This document shows positions 1 to 5,561 of a stretch of DNA of 7,274 bases, in pieces. The notes under the pieces are model-generated. The model made no database searches, was not told where the DNA came from, and was given only the letters and a program-made list of their open reading frames with translations. This stretch comes from Acidimicrobiaceae bacterium (GTDB taxonomy: Bacteria; Actinomycetota; Acidimicrobiia; Acidimicrobiales; RAAP-2), in NCBI GenBank assembly GCA_003164275.1, contig PLSY01000332.1, forward strand, positions 337-7,610. The letters are read 5' to 3'. Each line of letters starts with the position of its first letter. Position 1 is the first letter of the stretch. The translations under genes were made by a program, and so were the position numbers.

Positions 1-167
1 TTCTCCACCTCGGTGGTCAACATCAGCTGGCCGCCCGGCTGGTCGCTGGTGGACGACGGTTCGCCCTCGATGACCAGGGGTGCCAGTTGCGCCCGTGCTG
101 CGTAGATGGCTGCTGTGAGTCCGGCCGGCCCCGAACCGATGATGATGAGCTGCCGGTTCTCGCTCAC
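1..167 (-). CDS. trxB: Thioredoxin reductase, N-terminal part (runs off the left edge)
   Basis: This is the first 55 codons of an NADPH-dependent thioredoxin reductase, a cytoplasmic flavoenzyme that keeps thioredoxin reduced. A run of hydrophobic residues (7-10) leads into the FAD-binding Rossmann motif GSGPAG (residues 11-16), followed by [10 protein letters not shown] and an acidic residue at the end of the second strand (E34). [12 protein letters not shown] then matches the conserved segment after the FAD loop. The redox-active CxxC and the NADPH domain lie outside the window. The start is GTG at 167-165. It overlaps the stop of the upstream membrane-protein gene in a GTGA arrangement, with a weak purine-rich GAAGGCGG ahead of it, so translation is probably coupled. 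Position downstream of murJ agrees with the trxB of the actinobacterial origin-proximal cluster; a thioredoxin gene would be expected next, beyond the edge. The family assignment is secure. The close relative ferredoxin-NADP reductase is less likely given the context. Confidence 0.93.
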   Translation of the reverse strand, partial: MSENRQLIIIGSGPAGLTAAIYAARAQLAPLVIEGEPSSTSDQPGGQLMLTTEVE

Positions 168-517
168 GGTGCCGCCTTCGTCGCGTTGGGGTCTCGACGC
201 TTGGACCAGGCGATGATGCCGGCGATGACGAACACAGCCCCGACCACCAGGTCCGAGAGCCACACCCTGCCGTCGAAGGCGTAGACAGTGAGTAGGCGGA
301 TCAGGGAGATCGACAAGAGGACGACCGTGACCACACTGGCGGCGAACACGATGATGCCGAAAACCACGGCCCGGGTGACCAGAGTGAGGGGGCGGACGGT
401 CTTATCCCTCAGCAGGCTGACGAGCGTGTCGACGAGATCGGCACCACGAGCAGGCAGTTCGCCGAGCGGTCCGGAGCTGGGTGGTTGTGTCGCAGGGGTC
501 TCGGGCTTCGGATCCAT
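164..517 (-). CDS. Small two-helix membrane protein of unknown function
   Basis: This encodes a 117-residue protein that I do not recognise. The first 25 or so residues are rich in Pro, Glu and Thr and look disordered and cytoplasmic. Residues 27-44 ([18 protein letters not shown]) could form an amphipathic helix. Two membrane segments follow, at about 50-73 and 86-104, joined by a short loop (YAFDGRVW). A basic tail, [13 protein letters not shown], ends the protein. By the positive-inside rule both ends are cytoplasmic. The overall shape, with an amphipathic segment before two helices, recalls small actinobacterial holin-like or phage-holin-superfamily-III membrane proteins, but that is only a resemblance. 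The ATG at 517-515 has no Shine-Dalgarno sequence. A TATCCT hexamer sits six bases upstream, which suits a leaderless mRNA. The stop overlaps the trxB start (GTGA). In mycobacteria this position is taken by sigM and Rv3912; no sigma-factor or anti-sigma motif is visible here. The ORF has normal codon use and is very likely real. Confidence 0.8.
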   Translation of the reverse strand: MDPKPETPATQPPSSGPLGELPARGADLVDTLVSLLRDKTVRPLTLVTRAVVFGIIVFAASVVTVVLLSISLIRLLTVYAFDGRVWLSDLVVGAVFVIAGIIAWSKRRDPNATKAAP

Positions 518-523
518 GCCGAG

Positions 524-529
524 AGGATA
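524..529 (-). promoter_or_regulatory. Candidate -10 element of a leaderless promoter
   Basis: The minus strand reads TATCCT here, fitting the actinobacterial -10 consensus TANNNT. Six bases separate it from the ATG at 517, the spacing at which transcription would begin at or next to the start codon. The lack of any Shine-Dalgarno sequence between degV and this gene supports the reading. No convincing -35 box is seen 16-18 bases upstream. It would give the small membrane gene and trxB their own transcription, independent of murJ-degV. Confidence 0.45.
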
Positions 530-571
530 GTCCGCCGACCTGCTAGTCCTGCCGGTGGGCCGGGGGAGAGG

Positions 572-1414
572 TCAGCGTGCGGTGATGATGCACAACCCGA
601 TGGTCCCGGGACCCGTGTGGGTGCCGACCACGGGACCGAGGTCCACGACGACGAGCGGGTGTTCTGTCGGGACGTCCTTGATCAAGTCAAGGAATTCCGA
701 GACGTCGGTAGCTGCACCGTTGGCCACGCCCAGGCGGCTGATCGGGGCTGAGTTCTTGGCCTTGTCGGCCAGGTATTTGATCGACCGGGCTCTGGTCCGC
801 TGCTTCGACTCCTCCTCGACCACGCCGTCGACCAAGGCAACGACGGGCTTGATGGAGAGGAGCGAGCCGAGCAACGCTTTTGCCCCACCGATGCGGCCAC
901 CCTTTTCTAGGTGTTCCAGTGTGTCGACGATGCCGTAGACCTCAGTCCTCGGGATCAGCTCGATGGCTCGGGACTCCAGCTCGTCGAGAGTGGCCCCGTC
1001 GGCGGCCATCTCGGCTAGGTCCATGACCATGAGTCCCTGGCCCATCGTCATGGAGCGTGTGTCCACGGTGCGCACGGCGATTCGGTCCGCGACCGACTTG
1101 GAGGCTGCGACCGCCGACTGGAAGGTTGCCGATACCCCAGAGGACAGCGAGAGACTGAGTACTCCTTCGTAGCCCTCGTCGGCCGCCGCCACGAATGCCT
1201 CTTGGAACGCTCCTGGGGACGGTGCCGAAGTCTCTGGTAGCTGGGCGTTCGCCGCACACTTGGCCCAGAAGTCGTCGGTCGACAGCGTCGATCCGTCGAC
1301 GAACTCCTCACTCCCGAATCGAATCGACAAGGGGACGACGGTCACACCCAGCTCAGCCGCCAGTTCGGCGGGAAGGTCGCACGCACTATCTGTTACCACC
1401 CGGATCCGGGCCAT
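572..1414 (-). CDS. degV: DegV family fatty-acid-binding protein (FakB-like)
   Basis: This encodes a 280-residue protein, the usual length for the DegV family. These are cytoplasmic two-domain proteins that hold a fatty acid. In Firmicutes the FakB members present it to the kinase FakA for phosphorylation. Family landmarks run in order: TDSACDLP (8-15), TSAPSPGAF (62-70), LSLSSGVSATFQSA (88-101), VDTRSMTMGQGL (117-128), LEHLEKGGRIGGAKALLG (166-183) and VVGTHTGPGTIGL (262-274). The Ser/Thr pair around 62-63, the SSG at 91-93, R174 and H266 correspond to the carboxylate-binding residues described for FakB proteins; this correspondence is by eye. The ATG start has a perfect AGGAGG six bases upstream. 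The gene begins 29 bases before the annotated murJ stop, so it is probably in the same transcript. A 54-base gap follows. The family call is secure. Whether it works with a FakA/DAK2 partner cannot be seen here. Confidence 0.93.
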   Translation of the reverse strand: MARIRVVTDSACDLPAELAAELGVTVVPLSIRFGSEEFVDGSTLSTDDFWAKCAANAQLPETSAPSPGAFQEAFVAAADEGYEGVLSLSLSSGVSATFQSAVAASKSVADRIAVRTVDTRSMTMGQGLMVMDLAEMAADGATLDELESRAIELIPRTEVYGIVDTLEHLEKGGRIGGAKALLGSLLSIKPVVALVDGVVEEESKQRTRARSIKYLADKAKNSAPISRLGVANGAATDVSEFLDLIKDVPTEHPLVVVDLGPVVGTHTGPGTIGLCIITAR

Positions 1415-3248
1415 TGAAGTCCTCCTGCTCGTGCCCCGGTCGGAACTGTTCCCCCGGTCCCTGTTCTTCCACCGCAGGGTTGCTCACCGGGCGGAGATGT
1501 CGATGCGGCAGATCACTCGATCGAGGTTCGAGTCTCTCACGTGGCGGTCCTGACGCGGGGTTCCCAGGGCTGGAGGGCCGGCTGACGCGGGGCGCGGGCC
1601 GGGAGTTCGACCGTGCGGTGGCCCGTTGTCCTCGCTCGGCCATCGAGCGTCGCTCGTCCCTGGCGGCGAGGAGGGCGGCGGTAGCACCGTAGGCCAGGGC
1701 TCCGGCCACCACGGCCAGGACGACCCGGGCCAGGAGTCCGAATCCAGAGTTGGCACCAGAGACGTTGAGGGCGAGCACGGTGGCGACGCCCATGACCGCC
1801 GAGGCGGCCACGACCCGCTTGACCGGCGTCGTCAGGTCGTCACCTCCGAGGCCTCCGACCCTCGAGCGGACGACGGACATGGCGGCCAGCGCGCCGACCG
1901 TGTAGGCGATGGAGACCGACAGGGCGAGGCCCCTCACTCCGAGGGGGCCGACCAGGATCAGGCCGAAGATGATGTTGACGGCGTTCTCCACCAGGTAGAG
2001 ACGGAAGGCAGTCTTGGTGTCCTGCATGGCCTGGAACACCCTGATCATGTAGAGGAAGGTGCAAAAGCCCGGGAGTCCGAGGGCGAACATGGCGAGGGCG
2101 GTGGCCGTCGACTCGGCGTCAGCGGTCGTCTCCGCGCCGTGGGCCAGCACCAGGTCGATGAGCGGGTGGGCGAGGATCAGCATGCCGACGGCCGAGGGGA
2201 TGATGATGGCGAGCATGCCGCGCAGTCCGAAGGCCATGCGGTGGCGGAAGGCGGCCATGTCACCTTTGGCCCACCGGGCCGAAAGCGAGGGAGTGACCGC
2301 GCTCATGATGGAGACGGCAACGACCCCGTAGGGGAGTTGGAAGAAGGTGTAGGCGTAGGTGTACGCCGACACGGCACCAGGGACCTTTGCCCCGTCGGCC
2401 AGGGCCAGGATGACCACCAGGGCTACCTGGTTGGCGATGACCAGCCCGAATGTCCACCCGGCCAGGCGGGTGATGGTGCGCATGGCCTCGTGGGTGGGCT
2501 TCCAGAAGAAGCGGACGTGCAGGTTGGCCCGCAGGAGTGAGGGGACGAGCAGGGCGGCCTGGACCACCACGCCGAGCGTCGTGCCCACCCCGAGAAGGAC
2601 GAGGCCGCGGTGGTTGGCTGACACCGAGGCCAGGCTCGGGTGGGGCACCAGAGCGTGGAACCACAACAAGACGGCGATGACCACCAGGTTGTTGGCGATA
2701 GGGACGAACATCGGGGCGGCGAACTTGCCTCTGGCGTTGAGGAGGGCGGTGAACAGGGCGATCAGGCCGTAGCAGGCCAGCTGCGGGACGAACCATCGGA
2801 GCAGGCTGACGGCCACCTGCTGTTGTTGATGTACATCGGCGTGATGGTTGGTCACGGTGTAGAGGTCGATGATGCTCGGGGTGAGGACGAAGAAGATCAC
2901 GCTGGCCGCGATGAGCACGGCAATGGTGACGGTGACTACGGCGGAGATCGCCTCCCAAGCCTCTTTGCCCTTTCGGGTTGACAGGCGGTCGACGAAGACG
3001 GGGACGAAGGTGGCGGACAGGACCCCGCCGATGACGATGTCGGTGATGATGTTGGGCGTGGTGTTGGCCAGGTTGTAGGCGTCGGCAAAGCCGCCGCCAC
3101 TCAGGGCGGCGGAGAGTGCGACGATTCGCCCGACACCGGTGACGCGGGACACCGTGGTGCCGATTGCCATCCCGACGGTGGCTCCGGCCAGGCGCCGGGC
3201 GCCCCCCCCTTTGGCCGCCGGGAGGCCGTCGATCTCGACGTCGGTCAC
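1386..3248 (-). CDS. murJ: Lipid II flippase MurJ (MviN family)
   Basis: MurJ is an inner-membrane flippase of the MOP superfamily that moves the peptidoglycan precursor lipid II to the outer leaflet. Residues 20-530 form the 14-helix core. The N-terminal signature is present: SRVTGVGRI (34-42) holds both conserved arginines (R35, R41), then FADAYNLANTTPNI (54-67) with D56, then GGVLSATFVPVF (74-85). The middle block YAYTFFQLPYGVVAVSIMS (298-316), leading to TPSLS, matches the actinobacterial form. The start is GTG at 3248-3246, which overlaps the upstream stop as GTGA and follows GGGGGGAG. A longer frame from 3332 would run 85 bases further into the upstream gene and is unlikely. The core is normal. 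The last 90 residues (531-620) are a Pro/Arg-rich hydrophilic tail with no fold I recognise, and codon bias collapses in its final 55 codons, so the true C terminus is doubtful. The pseudokinase extension of mycobacterial MviN is absent. Confidence 0.93.
   Translation of the reverse strand: MTDVEIDGLPAAKGGGARRLAGATVGMAIGTTVSRVTGVGRIVALSAALSGGGFADAYNLANTTPNIITDIVIGGVLSATFVPVFVDRLSTRKGKEAWEAISAVVTVTIAVLIAASVIFFVLTPSIIDLYTVTNHHADVHQQQQVAVSLLRWFVPQLACYGLIALFTALLNARGKFAAPMFVPIANNLVVIAVLLWFHALVPHPSLASVSANHRGLVLLGVGTTLGVVVQAALLVPSLLRANLHVRFFWKPTHEAMRTITRLAGWTFGLVIANQVALVVILALADGAKVPGAVSAYTYAYTFFQLPYGVVAVSIMSAVTPSLSARWAKGDMAAFRHRMAFGLRGMLAIIIPSAVGMLILAHPLIDLVLAHGAETTADAESTATALAMFALGLPGFCTFLYMIRVFQAMQDTKTAFRLYLVENAVNIIFGLILVGPLGVRGLALSVSIAYTVGALAAMSVVRSRVGGLGGDDLTTPVKRVVAASAVMGVATVLALNVSGANSGFGLLARVVLAVVAGALAYGATAALLAARDERRSMAERGQRATARSNSRPAPRVSRPSSPGNPASGPPRERLEPRSSDLPHRHLRPVSNPAVEEQGPGEQFRPGHEQEDFNGPDPGGNR
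1421..1426 (-). promoter_or_regulatory. Ribosome binding site of degV
   Basis: The minus strand carries a perfect AGGAGG six bases before the degV ATG (1414). It fixes the degV start even though the start falls inside the annotated end of murJ. It is the only textbook Shine-Dalgarno sequence at a gene start in this window. Confidence 0.85.
1434..1459. repeat. Direct repeat flanking a small palindrome upstream of degV
   Basis: CCCCGGTC occurs at 1434-1441 and again at 1452-1459, 18 bases apart start to start. Between them, overlapping both by a base or so, lies the inverted repeat GGAACTGTTCC (1442-1452, five-base arms around one central base). It lies 20-45 bases upstream of the degV start, just behind the ribosome binding site. 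It could be an operator, but short GC-rich repeats arise by chance, and the stretch is also annotated as the murJ tail. Confidence 0.25.
1515..1533. repeat. Palindrome and inverted repeat upstream of degV
   Basis: CTCGATCGAG (1516-1525) is a perfect 10-base palindrome. It is nested in an inverted repeat with arms ACTCGA (1515-1520) and TCGAGT (1528-1533). It lies about 100 bases upstream of degV, in the part of the murJ reading frame that looks non-coding. It could be a protein-binding site, or only a chance arrangement of TCGA blocks. Confidence 0.25.
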
Positions 3249-5434
3249 AGCTCCCCCCGGGCGGCCGCGTCGCGCTCCAGGGCGTGCGCACGTTTCAGAT
3301 CCCGGCGTCGCAGCGACGTCCGGATCCACCACACGGCGAGCACGAGGAGGGCGCCGAGCGACAACACGATGCCGACCACCGAGGTGGCGGTCGACCTCAC
3401 GTTGGCCTCCCCGCTGGACAGGACGAGGGTGCCATCGGGGGATCGCAGGATGATCCCCACCTTGAACACCCCAGAGGTCCGGGCCTTGACGGGGATGTTG
3501 TAGATGTTGGCGTGACGGCCAGGCTGCACGAGGACGGTGCCCGGCCTGGTCCAGGTCGTCGTCCCGTTCGCGAACAGCAGCTTGTCGCTGGTCACGGTGA
3601 TCGACGCGGTCACCGGGTAGGCAGCCGACGACACGATGGTCACGGGCAGGGTGCCCTGGAGGGACGTCAAGGTGATGGTCTGGTCCCCGGCCACCGCCAG
3701 CTGCCCGAGTTGGGCATCGAGTGCCGTCCTCGTGTTTCGGAGCATGGAGGACTGCTGACTCGGACGCAGAGTGCTGGCCTCACCGGCCAGCACCAGATCG
3801 CCAAGTTGGGTGGCCAACGGGAGGCCCGCCGGCGCAGCAGTGGCGAAGCCGTTGATCCGCTGCCGCTCGTCGCGGATGGCAGTGACCGGTAGCGCGCTCG
3901 TCGCGCTCCCGGCCACCAGTTTGCATCCGGAGCGGCAGGTGGCTGACGTAGGAAGTGCGGAGAACAGGGTGGAGGTCGTCACCGGTTGGATGATCGGGTT
4001 GTCGTTGCCGAGTGCCTCGACCAGTGCCTTCACGAATGAGGCATTGTCGGACCAGCTGGCCGGGGGCAGTACCACCACGCCGCGAGCCGTGTCGTCGTTC
4101 GGCTTTTCGTAATACATCTGTGCCATCTCGGCTACGAGCTGATGGGCGGCGAGCACGGGATTTCGGGCCGACCCGACGAAGCGGGACGAGAGCTCGGAGC
4201 TGGCGGCCATGGCCGGCAGTGCTGTTCCGTGGGAGGTGGCGAGGGGGAATGGGGTCGTCGTCGACCCGTTGGCCGGCGCGGATGTGAGGGCGCTGGCTGG
4301 GAGCACGACCTGGCCGTAACCGTCGGACTGGAGTTCGCTCAAGGTTGTCGCATCGGTTTCCTCGGTGAAGACCCAGGTCCCGAGGCGGCTGGGAGCCTGA
4401 CTGTTCGGATCCGTGTTGGCATGGGTGAGATAGGTACTGAGCACCTGAGATCCCCGCGCCACTTGGAGCGAGAGTTCGCTGTTCAAGCCGGCGTCGACGA
4501 GACCCGTGGCGTCGATGGGCGTGTAGGGGGAGGAGATGACCTGTTGCGCCGATGACGTGGCCAGGGCGGCCAGTTCGCTCACCGACTGGTGGGCGGCGGC
4601 GTTGAGGGCCAGCACCGTTTGGGGGCTGATCATGAGGGTCAGAGGAATGGGATGGGCGGCGATGGCGGCCACCGTTCCGGTCACCGTCGAGATGGCCGTG
4701 GCCGACGGCTCCTCCAAGGCGACGCCCGGATGGTCGATCAGCTCCTTCGGCGAGGGGTCCGCGGCCGGCGAGATGGTCGTCTGAATGGGGAGATCGAGCG
4801 CCACTTGGAGCTTCTGGGTAGTGGTCGAGGTGGTCGACGTGTAGATGAGATGGGTGACGATGGCCCCCACCACTTGGCCGCTCGTGGTGTTCACCAGCTG
4901 GACGCGCACCGGGTAGACGCCGGCCAGGCAGGAGGCGCCGGCCGGGAGCGCGATGGCAAAGCCATTGGCGCCGGCCACTGCGTGGCTGCCGACAGAGACC
5001 GGCACGGACAGCCCAAACCCGCCGTCGGCCATCGGGGTGAGGCCGCTGAGGGGTAGGGGAGCGCTGGTCGACGCCACCTTTGTGCCCTGTGGCGCCGAAG
5101 CCGAGGTGATCGACTGGTCGAATCCCGAGATGCTCGACAGACAGGAATAGACGGTGAGCGACACCCCGAGGTCGGAGGTGGGGGTCGAATCAGAGCCCGG
5201 CCGGATCTCGAGATCGAAGTTCTGTCCGGTTGCCACCCACGACGACTGGGAGACGAGCGTCAAGGGCGCCGCCGTCGAGACGGCGGCCGGTGCTGGCGAT
5301 GAGGTGACGGTCGATCCCGTGGCGATGGCCACGCCTGGAGTGGCCAGGATGACGATGAGCACGGCGGCGAGAGCCGTGAGCATGGACTTGGCCCGCATCA
5401 GCTGCACCGATCGTCGGGCGTCACGAAGCGCCAC
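3245..5434 (-). CDS. Large secreted, C-terminally membrane-anchored protein (DUF6049/Rv3909 type)
   Basis: This encodes 729 residues of unknown function. The N terminus is a signal peptide: basic residues at 4-16, a hydrophobic core at about 19-37, and a likely cleavage after AIA (residue 38). A Ser/Thr/Ala-rich linker leads to a beta-rich region (about 58-200) with Cys98 and Cys169. A mixed alpha/beta central region (about 205-510) contains PIPLTLMISPQTVLAL and the close pair C500/C504, which could form a disulfide. A beta-sandwich-like domain follows (about 585-675). One transmembrane helix (685-705) and a basic cytoplasmic tail end the protein, so nearly all of it is outside the membrane. 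Length, topology and place between cca and murJ match Rv3909, a family I recall as DUF6049, usually linked to murJ. The GTG at 5434 has no clear ribosome site and abuts a hairpin. ATG at residue 13 or 18 would leave a more typical signal peptide. The stop overlaps murJ (GTGA). Confidence 0.85.
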   Translation of the reverse strand: MALRDARRSVQLMRAKSMLTALAAVLIVILATPGVAIATGSTVTSSPAPAAVSTAAPLTLVSQSSWVATGQNFDLEIRPGSDSTPTSDLGVSLTVYSCLSSISGFDQSITSASAPQGTKVASTSAPLPLSGLTPMADGGFGLSVPVSVGSHAVAGANGFAIALPAGASCLAGVYPVRVQLVNTTSGQVVGAIVTHLIYTSTTSTTTQKLQVALDLPIQTTISPAADPSPKELIDHPGVALEEPSATAISTVTGTVAAIAAHPIPLTLMISPQTVLALNAAAHQSVSELAALATSSAQQVISSPYTPIDATGLVDAGLNSELSLQVARGSQVLSTYLTHANTDPNSQAPSRLGTWVFTEETDATTLSELQSDGYGQVVLPASALTSAPANGSTTTPFPLATSHGTALPAMAASSELSSRFVGSARNPVLAAHQLVAEMAQMYYEKPNDDTARGVVVLPPASWSDNASFVKALVEALGNDNPIIQPVTTSTLFSALPTSATCRSGCKLVAGSATSALPVTAIRDERQRINGFATAAPAGLPLATQLGDLVLAGEASTLRPSQQSSMLRNTRTALDAQLGQLAVAGDQTITLTSLQGTLPVTIVSSAAYPVTASITVTSDKLLFANGTTTWTRPGTVLVQPGRHANIYNIPVKARTSGVFKVGIILRSPDGTLVLSSGEANVRSTATSVVGIVLSLGALLVLAVWWIRTSLRRRDLKRAHALERDAAARGEL
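3251..3258 (-). promoter_or_regulatory. Ribosome binding site of murJ
   Basis: The minus strand reads GGGGGGAG, ending two bases before the GTG at 3248. The spacing is short for the GAG end but suitable for the G-run. It lies in the last codons of the DUF6049-like gene and, with the GTGA overlap, supports the GTG start over a longer upstream alternative. Confidence 0.5.
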
Positions 5435-5462
5435 CCCGATGGTCGGGGCGGGGCCGTCCCCG
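5434..5462 (-). promoter_or_regulatory. Tandem GC-rich hairpins at the DUF6049-like start codon
   Basis: In minus-strand RNA order, arms CGGGG and CCCCG form one hairpin (5462-5449, loop ACGG). Arms CCCCGA and TCGGGG form the next (5448-5434, loop CCA). The last base of the second stem is the G of the GTG start. Because the arms are near-identical, alternative pairings between the two hairpins are possible. This could limit translation initiation, or it could mean that the true start is the ATG at 5398 or 5383. A GC-rich stretch can fold this way by chance. Confidence 0.35.
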
Positions 5463-5530
5463 ATGGACTCGCCGGCCCCGGGGAGGCGGCCGCTGGGCAG
5501 AGGCTGCGTTCCCGATCCACTTCGGACGGC

Positions 5531-5536
5531 ATCCTA
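5531..5536 (-). promoter_or_regulatory. Candidate -10 element for the DUF6049-murJ-degV unit
   Basis: The minus strand reads TAGGAT, a TANNNT match, in the 127-base divergent gap. Transcription would start near 5524, giving a leader of about 90 bases before the GTG at 5434. No good -35 element is seen. It is the only such hexamer I found in the part of the gap suited to leftward transcription. Confidence 0.3.
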
Positions 5537-5548
5537 CGCCAGTCGCAC

Positions 5549-5554
5549 TACCCT
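5549..5554 (+). promoter_or_regulatory. Candidate -10 element of a leaderless cca promoter
   Basis: TACCCT fits the TANNNT consensus and ends seven bases before the GTG at 5562, with no Shine-Dalgarno sequence between. This is the geometry of actinobacterial leaderless genes. It also supports 5562 as the true cca start rather than an upstream codon. No recognisable -35 box is present. Confidence 0.45.
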
Positions 5555-5561
5555 CGGCGGC

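Noticed and set aside
1442..1452. A LexA/SOS box
   Set aside because: The arms GGAAC/GTTCC are separated by one base, not the four of the Gram-positive and mycobacterial LexA site, and degV is not a known SOS gene.
1427..1455. An ECF sigma-factor promoter (GGAAC -35 box) upstream of degV
   Set aside because: GGAAC is present on the minus strand, but no CGTC/CGTT -10 box follows at 16-17 bases. The GGAAC also belongs to a simple palindrome.
1500..1550. A tRNA-like T-arm motif (GGTTCGAGTC at 1525-1534)
   Set aside because: The flanking bases do not pair into a five-base T-stem, and no acceptor stem, anticodon arm or D-arm can be built around it. It is a chance match.
1626..2540. A 304-codon open frame on the plus strand opposite murJ
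   Set aside because: It lies entirely antisense to a clear MurJ homologue. Its product is a low-complexity Gly/Asp/His/Arg-rich sequence typical of the shadow frame of a high-GC gene.
3249..3332. A longer murJ starting at 3332
   Set aside because: It would overlap the upstream gene by 88 bases and add a Pro/Arg-rich segment. The GTG at 3248 has a GTGA overlap and a purine-rich ribosome site, which explain the start better.
5154..5561. An N-terminal extension of cca by 136 codons back to an ATG at 5154
   Set aside because: It overlaps the signal-peptide and N-terminal coding region of the divergent DUF6049-like gene. It shows no nucleotidyltransferase homology, and the family's N terminus starts right after the GTG at 5562.
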